The position numbers were made by a program, and so were the translations under genes. A model generated the notes under the pieces. That model saw only the letters and a program-made list of their open reading frames with translations. It searched no databases and was not told the DNA's origin. From Neurospora crassa OR74A (Eukaryota > Ascomycota > Sordariomycetes > Sordariales > Sordariaceae), in assembly GCF_000182925.2 (NCBI RefSeq), contig NC_026504.1, positions 5,270,001 through 5,334,000 of the forward strand: 64,000 nt of DNA, given 5' to 3'. How positions within the stretch are numbered: the first letter of the stretch is position 1; every line of letters starts with the position of its first letter. Positions 22,101-35,036 of the stretch are shown one piece after another.

Positions 22101-25100
22101 GCTAACCCCATTTTTTCCCCTAGGGGCTTTGACCATGTTGCCAATGGGCTTGACTAGAGGTGTCAAGTCCGAATATCTTCACTTATACGGATGGCCTGCA
22201 ACTCGGTAGCACCTTTCACCTAATTCATCCATCACCACACTGTCATATCATCGATATCACGCCATCCTCATCACTATTGTTGCCAAACCGTCGTTGCCAT
22301 CCATGTTTCCCACGCAAGGACCCTGGAGATTTCGAAAGCCGGGGAAGTGATGTGTCACATGGCACAGATCTCTTTTGCAGCGAAAGAGGTGTGGGAAAAT
22401 ATGGGGTGCGCCAAAAACAAGCCCCCGAGGGCGTTCTTTGTGTTCCAACCATCCGCCCAGCAGGCTTGCAGACTGCTTAGCTGCCATGCTGACATTGTGT
22501 AGTACTGCTGTTCATGCTGCCCCTTATTGCCCTGTTGCCAGGCTGCCGGCCTGCTCTGCTAGATTCAGGTGCAGTGTTCCTGAAGGCTGGTGTGTGGAAT
22601 GCCTCATGAAACCGGCACCCAGCACATTCTAGAAGAACAAACATCTGCTGCGCTCACAAAACCTTTAGCTTTGTGCGCTTCTTATTTGAGCCGGAACCTG
22701 GACGCCAACGCAACCTGAGCCGTTTCGCTCAGCGGCCCGAACCGATCGCTGAGGCAGTCATTGATACCGAGAAGACCTGTTGCCATAACCTCTTCGTCTG
22801 CCAAGTCTTAGCCGCTTGCGTATGGTCAGTTTTCAACAACTCAAAGATAATATACTACAACGACCCTCATCCGAGAATCGCTATCGTCGAAACAGGAACG
22901 CAAAGCCATACCACCACCTCTAATTACCTCGGATCAGCTAGGAAAGCGACCTGCTTCCTCAAGGACAAGCAGTTCTTCCGAGTACCTCTTTTGTCATTCT
23001 GCGCAAGACCTCAGCCAATGGCTGGCCGAGCCTGCCTGGACCCCCCCGGGTAGCAGACGAAACGGCCGAAAGAACATTTCATCTGAAACAATTGGATAAA
23101 CATCTTGCCCCCTTCGGCTATGGAGTCATTGGAGCGCTCTACGCCAGCAAGCCTAGCGCCAGCCTCGGGTTTGGTGGCTGGACACATGCATCTATTCGAA
23201 GAAAGACGGAAACCTGCACAAACGACCTCCTGCCTTTCGTCCACTCACCCCTTTTCTCATGGATCGGCAGCATCAGCTCATACTGGCCACGCGATAGAGC
23301 AACCATCAGATCAGCAATGGCGGCAGCAGCAGCAGCAGCAATAACAAGGAGAATGGTACCGGTACGGCCAAGTCACGCTTTTGGCGAGGGGGAAAAAGAA
23401 CGGCCGAGCGGTATTTTCGTCCGTGCCTCCCAGATTTGATCATTCGTCCCCCCCCTTGCCCGTCGTCTCGTTAAACCTCAGTCAAGAGGCACCAATGGTG
23501 GTCCAAACACAGCTAGACATGATTGGACCCCAATGCTGAAACGGGCAAATCCAAGGCATCATGGAGCAAAACAAACTTCACTCAGCCCAGCTGCTGACCT
23601 CCCTACCGCAGAGCATCCCCTCACCCGTTTGATCTTTGGTGTATGGGGGCAAGAAAGAGATGGGACACTGAACACTACCTTGCCGGGCCCCGGGCAGTTT
23701 GCATGCTCTCTCGATGGCGTGCATCACAATCCTAGTAACGGACGTATCGCCCGGGCCACTCCAACGGCTGTGTCTGAAGAGGTGCCCGTCCAAAGCTGCC
23801 TGTGAGGCTTCACGTCGGGATCATGGCCTAGAGGTTCTTGGAAACAGAAAAGAGGCATATCTGGACCCGTGTCTCGAAGAGGAACTACATCGTCGACTGT
23901 ATACCTCACGTGTCGGTACAAGGGGCCCTGCTCCATCGAGTAAGACAGACCTGTATGGCCTTGATTTGGCCTCCCTGCAAGAGCTTTGTTCGGCCGTTGC
24001 CGAACACGTCAAACCTATAGGGCCGAAAGCTGAAGGCGTGCTGCATTTCTGGACTGGGCCTTCAGCTCTGCGCTGGCACGTCGTTACTGCAATACGGAAC
24101 ATCCCCTTCCTCTGGCTCGCAATGTCTGGTCCGTTGTGGGTTGAACCTTGGCCTGACCCTGTTCTCACCTTTCCGCCTCTTCATGACCAACGCCTGACTT
24201 TGAGTGATGCAGGCAGTCAGCCAAAGAACTGCGCAGGCGAACTTACTGCAGCAATCTACCTTGATGAAGCAGTCCTGGGCTTAAGGACTGGGACATCCGA
24301 TTAGGGTGGCAGGATTCCAACTCTCAGTGGCCCAAAGCCTGTCAACCGTCTGCACCTACCCGCCTCTGGGGCATCACTCCTTGCCCGGCGGGTTTCTCTT
24401 CAAATCAAAACAGATGTTTGTGGCGCATTGTAGAAGTCCTTGGATGGAGGATACGTGCATACCCTGATGCATAGAAGACGAGGTTTCCAAAGAAGCCAGC
24501 AGAGAAGCGACTTACCCTGGCGCGGAACCTTTTGATACCTCGATCTCAAGATTGCGGATGTTTATCGCTGGTAAATACGGGTCTTTACGGTATCGCAACG
24601 GATACAACTCAACATTTCAAGGTTAACGATGAGGCAAGTGGAAGATCAGGACCTTTGGGGCAGCACCATCATCACAACATCGCCCAGCCGTCACCTCGCG
24701 CCGATATGTTTGGTGAATCCTTGCTTGCTTTCCTTATTTGCCCAAAAGCAATTGTAGAAAGCATGTCAACTGTATTGACATGCCGGTCGACCATCAAGTG
24801 ATCGGTCAAGACAAGAAGAAGTGATGTTTTGTGACTCGAGCGGCCCCCTGCTTTGAAATCTTGCGTAGTGTTTTCGATTCAATCACCGGAGTAGGCTGAT
24901 GGGGGACCCTCTACCCAGACTCACACGTGGGCTTCCACAGGTCATCATAGTCTCTGGCTGCTACTGCATAAGACTGCCAACCAAAAGTGCGGTCCCCCTA
25001 ATCGCCTCGTCTGAGAAAGGACATCAGGCTTTGTCTTGAGATTAAAAGACCGGGGACTCTTGACTTCTCTCCGCATCCATGTGTCCCATCGTCGTTGTCT

Positions 25101-28100
25101 CAAATCCCTGCGCTACCCGTCTTGTTTGTGCTTGGGCTTAAGAAGGTGTAGTTATCCCTTCTGACCATCTCGTCCTGCATCTTTTGGTTTTCCCTTTACT
25201 CTACGAGCTTTTTGGCGTTCTGAAAGCCCTAGCCTGGCGATACACACATTCTGCCTGTACGACTCACCGCTGTGCTGGACGTACTTCCGAACGAACTCCC
25301 GCACTCCCTTCGCTGCTCTTGTTGCCACCTCTGTACGATCCTCTTCAAGCCACCGCACCCGGGGTCCCCATCGAGGGCACCAGAAAGCCACGTACTTGCG
25401 ATCCTGCACTCCCCTCGACCAGATTATACGGCATCATTGTCTTGTTCATTAGGCGAAGACACGCTGGGGACAGCCTAGAATTTTGGTCGCTATCGTTGCT
25501 CGGAGAAACACATGGTCGAGGGAAATTTCTAAACAAGTTTGCCACAGCTACGGCACCACCGAGCGAATCTCCAGAGCGACTTCTTTTTCCGATCTCCACA
25601 TCCTCCGCAACAACATCGGGCAAGCCTCTCATCTACCGCGCCGCATTTTTCGCGAGCCATAACCCGGCACTTATTCGACGCACCCATCTCGCAAAGATAC
25701 CAGACCGGAGTCTGAGGGACTTAAAAAAAAGTTTCAAACAAGGTGAGCTGAGAATGACGTGAATCACAGATAATGAGTTTTGGCAGCCTGTTTCTCTTCT
25801 TTTTCTTCCCCGTTCTCTCTCTATCGGCCGGAGCCCTGTTTGGAAGGACCGATAAACCCAGGGTTGTGGTTCCCGGCTGCAGCGACCACTCTTCCTGCAC
25901 GTATTATCATTTTGAGCAATCGGAGCGGACATTGGTCACGTAGGACAAGCACTGATCCCGACCAGGCGCACACACTTCTTCTCTGACTTGCATGTTAGTG
26001 CATCACCCCTTTCAAAACGCTGTCCGTGATGGTCGGGCTAGAAGCCCTCGCTGCGATACCGGCAGGAACTTGGGACATCGAGCCAGCTATGAGGAGCTAG
26101 GGGTAAAGGTCGAAAGGAAAAGAAAAATCCTCCCCGAGAAAAAAAAAGCAAAAAGAAAAAAAAAAGAAAAAGGAAACAGCAGCTTCCTCCAACGACATCA
26201 ATTTTTCATGAGCGAAAGAGAGGCCTGGATCTCGTAGCTCCGGCTACAGATTCAGATCACGTTTCGGGCCATCTGGTCCATTCGTCGCTTACTGTGTCAG
26301 CGAGCTTGTCCTCTCGCTCCTTGCCCACGTTCTTGCCCGTACCCTCCATCCTGATATATCTGCCTATACACGCTCATACCAAAGCTCCCTTTGTAGAGGA
26401 GCTCGGCGGCTTGATCAGTACGTTAACAGGACCTTTTTTTTTTTTCTATCCTTAGGTTATAGCGACGCAAGCACCAACCGCTGTTTTCTCGTCGCGATAC
26501 AGTGTAGATTGACCGCTTGGCATGACAGGGGCGCATATCAAGGTCAGTCAACCAATCAAACCCTCGACCAAGTTTTAGCAAGCGACATCGGAAAGAAATA
26601 CACTCTGAGCTGTTGAGTCGAGAAGCAAGAGGATGAAGAAAACAACAGAGGAAGGAGGAGGTGAAGAGGGAGGGGATGAGGATGAGGACAGGCGATGGAA
26701 TTGAGGCATGGCCTTTGGATTCCCTTCTACCCCAATACTCGCCACTTGCTCTCTTTTCCTGTTACGGCTCGCCTGGAAGGTCTAACCCCAATCGGGGCGT
26801 GAGATCGCCTCCTTTTCCACCACCTTTGGGGCAGCACTGGCACTGTAGCGGAAGATATTCACTGACTGACTCCCCGGAGACGGACTTTGTATAGGGAACG
26901 CACTCACTAGCGAACTTTTCTCACTCACGAGCCTCGTATGAATCCGCCGCTTTCAAAGGTAAACACTCATTCCATCTAATTCACGTTGCTTTTTCCTTTA
27001 AAATCCTGATACAACATGGTTTTGATCTGCGTTGCCCGCCTATCCCATCCGACCCTTGATTCTTGCGGCCACTGCGGCCGTATGCAGCACCCTGGACCTA
27101 GGCCTGGACCCTTTGGCGATCGAACCAGCCGACAGCTATCTATACAGCATGCGAAATCTTTCTCGGCTGTACCGGGGCTAGGTTGGATGACATCAATATA
27201 AGCGCAATCAAGACAAATAGGCCGAGTTTTTAACGACAAATACGCGGCTACTCATCGGTGAAAACCTACGGGGCCTTCCATTGCGGTAGCTAGCGGCGGC
27301 GCAGACGAAATAAATGGGTTATGTTCAATTCTACAGGTTAGTGAAAGGCAGTTCCGTTGTGATGATCCTGTCCCCCACCCCCTCCTGCACAATTTTCACG
27401 TTCTTCGGTCTTTCCCGGCTGTGTCTTGATTCTTTTCTTGACAAGACTTGCACATCGACTCCATATTCGGTCGCCAGTGCGCTCCATTCCGCTTTTCTAG
27501 CTTGTTTTAGTCCGGCCCACCATGTTGGTCTTGCGGCCTCTCGCTGGCTGACGGATGCCCTGGCTCACAGTCTGTGAGTTTTCCCGACGTCTCCAGTTTC
27601 TATCTTGGGCAAGCGCTCTCGGGCAGGCGTTGGAAGATCTGTACTGGACACGCCCTCAGAGCATCAGTCGAAAGGAACAAGTTGATGCAGCTCTCGGCGC
27701 GTTTTGTACGACGGCAGGGTTCCATCCCGATCGTTTGTGGGGCAACCCTACAAAACGTATCCCGTGTTGCTCTTGTTCCGACTGGTCTGGCCGGGCTACA
27801 GACGGCCAACTGCAAGCTCATTGTTTAGGACTCGATGTACCTCTGCATGGCAGGCGGTATCTGCTTGTACCACCATGTGTGTACTTGTAGTCTCATCAAA
27901 CCCATCCTCTCTGCCTGTCAGCCTACCTCTTGTTCATGGCTCCCCTGTTGCCGTTGCGCGGCTGGGGGCGTCGTCTGGTACACTGTACCTAAGCTTTGCT
28001 TAGGTTAACAAGCACTAGCATGTCAGGACAGGACAGGACAAGACGGAATGAGAGTGGATGAGGTATGCAACAACAGTGCAGCTCAGCGAGCAAACATCAT

Positions 28101-28300
28101 GTTGCCTCCCTCCCACTTTGGACCAGAAGATTGATTTCCCTACTCTATCCCGTCCTCGAAATTCCTCGAATCTGTACATGTTTCCTCCCATTGGCACGTC
28201 TCGCTCCCGTTATGTTATCTCCCTTTCAGCCCCTTTGTTTCGTGAACGATACCTATCACCGATGCGACTTGTTTAGGTAGCATTATAGCGTGGTGATTGT
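14577..28300. other. Long gene-poor region upstream of vib-1
   Basis: About 13.7 kb of ordinary base composition without a gene I can support. No open frame exceeds about 200 codons, none shows a domain I recognise, and frames are often open on both strands at once. The ends should include the promoter of the gene at 12596-14576 and the long promoter and leader of the vib-1-like gene. Local features: TCG repeats near 14824-14842; an A-rich tract at 16087-16126; TAGGTAGG repeats near 20462-20487; a CAG repeat near 23323-23340; A-rich DNA near 26139-26175. Read-through of both strands did not yield a spliced gene as convincing as the one at 6791-7219, but short multi-exon genes or non-coding transcripts cannot be excluded. 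Confidence 0.5.
23323..23341. repeat. Short CAG/GCA trinucleotide run
   Basis: About six GCA units in otherwise unassigned DNA. No convincing coding frame uses it. Confidence 0.8.
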
Positions 28301-28359
28301 GGTGTTTATTCGCTAACATTTACTCTTGCGGCTTCTTCTAGACTCTCCTAGCAATTCCG

Positions 28360-28464
28360 ATGGCTCTTGGTAGCCCAGCCATCGTCATGGTCCAGGAACG
28401 GCACTATCACTTGGCTCAATGCTCCTCTAGTCGTCTGGCACCGCATCCATATACGCTTACATAG
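28360..28464 (+). promoter_or_regulatory. Possible upstream ORF in the vib-1 leader
   Basis: A 34-codon ATG-to-TAG frame lies about 200 bp before the proposed vib-1 start codon. Just upstream, CGCTAAC at 28311-28317 followed by TTCTTCTAG ending at 28341 looks like a branch site and acceptor of a 5'-UTR intron. If both are right, the leader begins well before 28300 and is spliced. This is inference; no transcript start can be seen. Confidence 0.35.
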
Positions 28465-28669
28465 CTGATGGGTACATCATCACGAGCTTCTTGAAGCCGT
28501 GCCACAGCCGCCTTGTCATGTTGCACCCCGCACGACCGATTAGGACCGTTCACTGAACACTCTACCTTGCCTACAAACGGCAGACGACTAATCTATCTTT
28601 TGGCTTTTCATTAAATCATGCCTTGCTTGCTTGCCTCATCTTGCTGTTGCTCGCTGTCGGACGGAAGAC

Positions 28670-31600
28670 ATGGGACAAGTGAGGAATGGAAGCATATGAC
28701 ATGCCCAGGAATCAGATGAAACTAAAAGGGGCAGTTCGCAAAAGAAATCTGACTGACGCTGTATTTTTAGCAGGACTTTGGGCCGTCTGCCGAGCTTGAC
28801 TACGGTCTCGACATCCCCCCAACCACAGCCGACATGCGGTAAGTAACTACACTACACTACAAGCTTTCTTACGTGTCGATTCATTGGCTCTGTGCTATCG
28901 TTCTCTGCTTCCCCTTCCTTTCTGCACCCTGGTGAGTGGAGGATCAAATCGCATCTCAGTGTCAGTATTCACACTGGCACTGTCCGTTTCTTCTGCATCA
29001 CACGGTGGTAGTATGACAGTGAGTGATCTGTCAAGGTAACTCCGACCGGTTCGTCTCCGTACCTTACCTTTACCTCGCAACAAAGTATCTTTTTCACGAA
29101 CTGTACAAGGGCAGCGGAGTGGTTAAACATACCCGGCATGGTATGTAGTTGTCCTGCATCCTACCCGGCCTCTTTCCTTTTTCCATCATTCTTCAGCACC
29201 AGTGGGCAGAGTTAGCTACCCTTGCCCGCCTCTTACCCTTGCCAATTTTCACCGAAAGGCACCGCAAATTCGAAGCTCCCGCAACCCGTATCCATGCGAA
29301 TGGAGCGGAGGAACGGACACTAAGCTCCTGTCAGCGTTAAAAGCCATATCGCGGTCCGCTCTCCGCACACACTTTCCCATTTCTTAGTCTTTTCTCCCCG
29401 CCTGCCCCGATCTCCCCGTCACAAAGGCCGTTACCATCAACGGCTATCTCATATCACACGAGCTACCGGTTTTGAGTTACCCTACCTCAACCTCACAACA
29501 GGACCGCCGGCTGCTACCGTTACCCGGTTTCCACTTTCTACTCATCTTTCTCAATCTCCTTCACCTATTTTGCTTCTTCCCGTTCACCACTGGCGAGGTA
29601 GCTTGCGGCAGCACCGAAAGTAAACAAAAGAAAAAGAGCAATACCTCTACCTTCCCGCCACTCTTGCCATCCATCATTCGTCAACAATTACGCCTTCGAT
29701 CAAAAGAACCGTTGTCGTTAGGGGTAGGGGAGACGAGGCAAAGGATCAAACCTCTGAAAAACATGGGTATTTGCTTTCGGCGCTAGCTCTGCCTCATCGC
29801 AGTTTACAGCCTATCAGCAAGTTAGAGTACCCAGATTACCGCTCTCGCCATTGTTGTCGCTCTCATTCGATCCACATCCACTTGCGCAAGTTGCCCTGCC
29901 GCAAGACGCTGTGTTCGCGGTTCCGATCCTGTCGGCATCGCTAGCTGTGCAACGCCAAGTGTTGGCAGTACAACCAGAGAGTTGTGGGAGCTACCGCAGC
30001 CCCGTCCTACAGGCGCACTTGTGTCTCGCATGGGAAACCTGAACGCTGCATCAAAGTACACAGCGTTCAGGTTGCGAGAAGCTGCGAGCAGTGGCAGCCA
30101 GATAAGCTTGGTGCGCGAAGACTGAATGCCAGCCAGTCAGCCAGCCAGTCCGAGCAAGAAAAGCGGCGTGGAGCACCTTGCCAGGCAAGCAGGAGCTCTG
30201 TACCATCGAGGTGCACGACAGGCAGACACCTCAAGTCCGGGGGTGGTTGGCTTCTCGGCAATCTAGCCAAAGCAAGACGTTCTACAGTCGAGGTACCTGT
30301 TGCTAACCCATCCGCTCTTCTCACTCAAACAGCTATACAGACAATACCGCGTCGCTGTCGACGATCGAGGCGCCGCCTCAGCCTTCCTTCATAAGCCTGA
30401 ACCCCCTACCGATCCCTCCGCCAACCGGCTACACTGACGGAGGTGCCCACGGCTATTTTCCTACCGCTCCCACTGTTTATTCCACTAGCCTGGACGTCAG
30501 GCCTCGACTGGGCTCCAAGTATGTGTCACGTCTCCCCTCCTCTTTGAGCCTCCACACCAAATATTTTCCCCCAAGCACCACCTCCGTCCATCGTGCCATG
30601 GAACACCACCCCTTTCCCGAGGCTTACACGCCAACTAGTAGCACCTCTGCCTCGGGCATGGCACATGCCCCTCGATCCAACGCATTGCCGCACCCAGGCT
30701 CCCAGCTCAGCATTCGAGACAGCTACGCAACCACGACGCCAACCTTCAGAAGGCAAGACCATCACATTCCACGCTCCCCATCCTTCGGCGGCATAACCTC
30801 GAGACGGCATCCACTATCGCCCACTCCCAGTCCGGCAACCTACAACACACACAGGATGGACGGCACATACGGGTCAAAGACCCAACCCAACATACCCCCC
30901 CTTACCAGCATCGTCGAGTGCGGTGTCCTTTCATATGGAGGCCCTCAAGCAACACCCATCAAGGTGGAGATTAGCGGCATTATCGACAAGGGATTCTTCC
31001 TTGCCGAGGAGCAGTGGACTTGCTACAGGCGCAACTACTTTTCCTGTGTTTGCTCCTTCTCTTTAACCCCCAACCTTCCCACCACGGAGATCCAATTCGT
31101 TCAGACTGGATCCCCACAGCCTTATACAGTCTATGGCTTTGCCATGTCCATCTCTGCAGCTGTAGCCGACAGCGATAACCAAACAATCGAGTTGGTTCAG
31201 CATACGCCAAAGCGAGACAAGGGGCCGGTTGCTAAGCCCGAGAAGGTCCGGTTACTACCAAAGCCGGCTCAGCAAACCCACCATCCACTAAGCGGATTAT
31301 ATAGCAACCCCGACGGAAGTCTCTCGTCGTCCAGAGCATACGACCACCAGCCATACGGGCAGCAACAAAGCCCTCTCCCCACTGAACATACGTTTGAGCG
31401 TATACAGTTCAAGCAGGCCACGGCGAACAACGGCAAGAGGAGGGCTGCTCAGCAATACTACCACCTCATCGTCGAGCTATGGGCTGATGTTGGAAGCCAG
31501 GGAGGGGCAGAAAATTACATCAAGGTAGCCTACAGGAAGTCAGCCAAGATGATCGTCCGCGGACGGTCTCCAGGTCACTATCAGAATGAGAGGAGAGGAA

Positions 31601-32124
31601 GCACTAGCAGCGGGCCAGGGGGCTCCGGCGCCGGTAGCATCGGCGGTGGTTATTCTTCAGTCCTCGGACCTGGTGGCGACTATCACCCTGGCACGATGCT
31701 CCCCGGCGGCTTCACGCAATTCGGTGATCCGAGAGGTGGCTATGGAGCACGGCATCACCATGAGCTCACCATGGAACCCATGATGTCCCATGACGAAGCC
31801 AAGTCGATGACGGACCACAAGGGATACCAATATTTCCCTGCAACGATCTACGAGAGTGAGCACGCGGACCCAAGACATCAACAGGTGGAACTGTTCTCCC
31901 ACAGCCGCACGGAGACAGAGAGCAACACGGTTCCCTCCATGTCCAGCGGCTATGATCCGACAAAAGTCAAGCCCGAGGGGGAGAACGGCCTTCCCAGTAT
32001 GTTTTATCCACCAGTCAGCTCTTACTACTCGCAGCAACGCTGCGGAAGATTTGAGGGCAAAAACAGCTCTAGTGGGTATTACCCTACCAGCATTCCGCCA
32101 TCTTCAACAATGAATATGACATAG
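28670..32124 (+). CDS. vib-1: VIB-1/XprG-like NDT80/PhoG-family transcription factor (three exons)
   Basis: Proposed exons are 28670-28678, 28771-28838 and 30333-32124, giving 622 residues. The last exon is open from a stop at 30304, so a start at GTG 30523 would be wrong: coding-like sequence extends about 63 codons upstream of it to a TGCTAAC branch site and CAAACAG acceptor. The exon at 28771-28838 ends ATG-CG|GTAAGT, which fits the phase exactly, and a short ATG-GGA-CAA|GTGAGG exon supplies the start. The NDT80/PhoG DNA-binding domain spans about 214-444: it includes V-E-C-G-V-L-S-Y-G-G, the Y-R-R-N-Y-F segment, and V-A-Y-R-K-S-x-K-M-I-V-R-G-R-S-P-G-H-Y. The flanks are Ser/Pro/Gly/Gln-rich. 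In Neurospora, VIB-1 controls heterokaryon incompatibility, extracellular proteases and induction of wall-degrading enzymes; XprG is the Aspergillus counterpart. Family call is firm; exon 1 is the least certain part. Confidence 0.9.
28839..30332 (+). other. 1494-bp intron of the vib-1-like gene
   Basis: The donor is CG|GTAAGT at 28839; the acceptor CAAACAG ends at 30332 with the perfect fungal branch site TGCTAAC at 30301-30307. It is about twenty times longer than the typical introns seen in this window and contains pyrimidine-rich patches near 29380-29420. An internal start codon directly followed by a donor (ATG|GTATGT at 29138) hints at an alternative first exon. Confidence 0.65.
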
Positions 32125-34685
32125 ACTCCTGGAAAGGAGTGGCATTTGCCGTCCGGATGGAACCGTTGTATCATGATCCAGGAGCACTGTGATGTCGTCT
32201 AAGAAGAGATGTTAAAAACGAAGACCGTGAATAGGGTGAAAAGGCATTTATATTGTCTTGAGCTGATTGACGTTCACTCACTCAAGCAAGACGATGTCAG
32301 TCACCACTTGTGGAAACGAGAAGATATGGGAGGACGAGCCTATGTGTGCCCACACGTGGAGATGGCTACAGACGATACTAATGATGATGGACATTTTCAT
32401 TGCTTTCATTGCGCTGATTTTTGTCGCGGATTTCAATGGCAACACACATCGGACAGGCAGGGGCTTGGGTCGGGTCAAGGATAAGACAGTACAGTAACCT
32501 AAAGGGATCAGGGATACAGGGCAAATCGGCGAAGGAACACTTATCGTTCTTCCCCTGTTATTGTTGTTTGTTTGCAGTTTCTTTTTTCTTCTCTTCTTCT
32601 TCACCATTCTTGTCCGTCGCCAAATTTATGGAGCGAACAATTTCCACAAAAAAATTTACTTGCTGGCCATGTCTTTTCCCTCATTTCGTTTCTTACTGTG
32701 TTTATCTTCTTCTTTTTTTCTTCCTTTTTCTTGTAGGGATATCAAAATGGGTGTCGGTCTAAAGGCGGAAAATGGGAAAAACATGGAAGGCAAAGACAAA
32801 GGGCAAGGATCAAGGGTCAGTACTGGTTCATTGGCATATGAAATATTGCGTGGCATTTGCAAAGGATACCCGGGGTTTTTTTTTTCTTCTATTTCCATTT
32901 GTTCTGTCTTCATTTACCTACCTTTAGTCTTCCATTACTTGGCTTTATTACTACCGTACTTCTTTTTGTTTTCGCCAAAGAAAAGCAAGAAAAACAAAAA
33001 TAAGTCACTGTGTTTCCATGTCAGTAGTGCCTCTACCTACGCATCAACGAAGACTTGGAGCGCCGTTGTCACGTTCGCGCTCCGTACCTTTTCCCCAGAG
33101 CTGAGTATAGAGAAAACGAATGGTGGAAATGATGAGACGGACAGATTGCGAAAAATATTGGGGGGTCCAAGGGGCTAAACAGGTTTGGGGAACTGGGCAA
33201 AATTGAGACGAGATCACAGCTTTTTTCCGTGCTGGTCGGTCCTCAGGGGGGAAAAAAAAAAGAAAAAAAAAATAGAAGAAGAAGAAAAGAGTAAGGCAGA
33301 GAGAGTCCTTCAGAGCTCGATAGGCGCACTTTTAGAGAGCTTCGTTGTTTTTCCCCATCCCAGCATCATCTCTGGCTACAGTCTCTCTTGTGCTCGACTC
33401 AGTCTCGGATGGATCGCAGGGATGGAAAATAGGCAGGCTGTCTGCTGGCGATCCGTCCGTCGGGTGTGGGTGTATGTTTGCGGCACGTTTTGAGGCCGGA
33501 GGCTGTGAAGACGGGCTGATTGATATATGCCTTGAGTTGATCACTCCGTTTTTTTCCTGTTTTATTTTTATTTTTTTCCAAGTGGTTGACTTATGTAGGT
33601 GGCACCCAAGCCACGTTTTAACTTGATCTATATGCCGGTCAGTGCATGTGTGACTGGACTGAGTTCTTCCCCAAATCCACTTGAATTCTTTTGCGTCAAA
33701 GGTAGAGACATCGAATGATCCTAGGGAAAAGCACAGCTCGGAACGAAGCGAGGAAAGTCAAGTGTACCTAGCAGCCTTCAAGATTTTTGGTCGCTAGAGG
33801 TACGTACCTACCCAACAGCCAACCATACTCAGCTACTCGACCACTGCACCCAAACGATGAAAGTCAGTCGTACATCACGACAACCACACAAGGTATACCT
33901 ACCACGCAATCACCCAGCACTCCTTCCCCGGTATCCATAGGACCACGATGTGCCTCTGTTAGCGATCCCAAACTACAGTAGTTTGGTAGAGTCGCTCGCT
34001 CTACTACCCCTTCTAACAAATTATTGGTGATGGCGCTTCCACCTATTTGGCAAGCTTGTGAGGCCTAGTCTTCGTGGTCCCCCGCCCGCCTTGACGGCTT
34101 CAAGACGGCCGCTTGAGATGACAGACTCTTGATTTCCAAACCTGTAGTTGTTCTAGACCTCACTGCAGTTCAAGTGTAGACTAGACCATTCTACAGTGTT
34201 TCTGTCGTTGTCACTTACTTCCGTTACTGCCCCCGGCCACCTTCAGTTACGTCGGTAGATACCTACCTATCCACTTGTGAATGACGCGGCGGCGTTCTGG
34301 TCTGCCGCCGGCCCTCCCGAACTTCTGACTTCTGACTTGACTTCCGACTTCCGACTTCCGACCTCCGACCACTACGCTTTTTTTTCTTTTTCTTCTTTTT
34401 TTTTTCTTTTTTTTTTTTTTCTTCCCACAGTGCCCATCGACTTGCAACTGAACCAGACTCTGTGCTTTTTCCTCACCCGCCTTGGCGTGTGATCTAGTAT
34501 CTAGAACACTTACTACGTAGGTAAGTATACTACCTACACTATGGTACTGAACAGGCATGATGTTTGACAATTACCTAGGTATCTACATGTTACGCTCTTT
34601 CGTTCAGCAGCCGGGCTGGCTCGTCAGTCACGTACCGTACATAGGTACGTAGGTATGTAACACAACCAAACGTCCAAATTCCTGG

Positions 34686-34688
<3 letters not shown>

Positions 34689-34727
<39 letters not shown>
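34689..34727 (+). repeat. 39-base A homopolymer
   Basis: An uninterrupted A39 tract, followed by TTAATTA and a further A9-10 run before ordinary sequence resumes. No flanking direct repeat or retroposon body was evident upstream. Confidence 0.95.
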
Positions 34728-34732
<5 letters not shown>

Positions 34733-34844
34733 TAAAAAAAAAATAAACAAGTCGAGTTGTTAGTTGGTTGGTTGTGTGGTGGCGGGGTTTGGCTGTCCAG
34801 TCTGTGACACCTCAAGTTCCCACATATCTACGCTGTACCTGTAC

Positions 34845-34862
34845 CTACCTACCTACCTACCG
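34845..34862. repeat. TACC tandem repeat
   Basis: About four to five TACC units. It is the longest local example of the TACCTACC motif that recurs across the non-coding DNA of this window. Confidence 0.8.
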
Positions 34863-35006
34863 TCTGGCAGCGTCCGTCCCGTCTGGCGTCAGAGTAGAGG
34901 TACGTAGGTAGAGGTAGTGATGTGATGTGGTAGCACAAAGGATGACATCCAGCAACGAGACAAAGGGGGGAAGTGAATTTTGAAGAAGAAGCGCCGTTCC
35001 CGCCGA

Positions 35007-35036
35007 TCCCGCCGCCGCCGCCGCCGCCGCCGCTGC
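35007..35036. repeat. CCG trinucleotide run
   Basis: About nine GCC/CCG units plus flanking variants. On the minus strand they would encode a Gly run in a 79-codon open frame, but that frame has no other coding features. Confidence 0.85.

Noticed and set aside
23699-24304. 201-codon plus-strand open frame
   Set aside because: No domain, no splice context and open frames on both strands, so it reads as chance in moderately GC-rich DNA.
25184-25762. 192-codon plus-strand open frame upstream of vib-1
   Set aside because: No recognisable motif; the opposite strand is also open in several parts.
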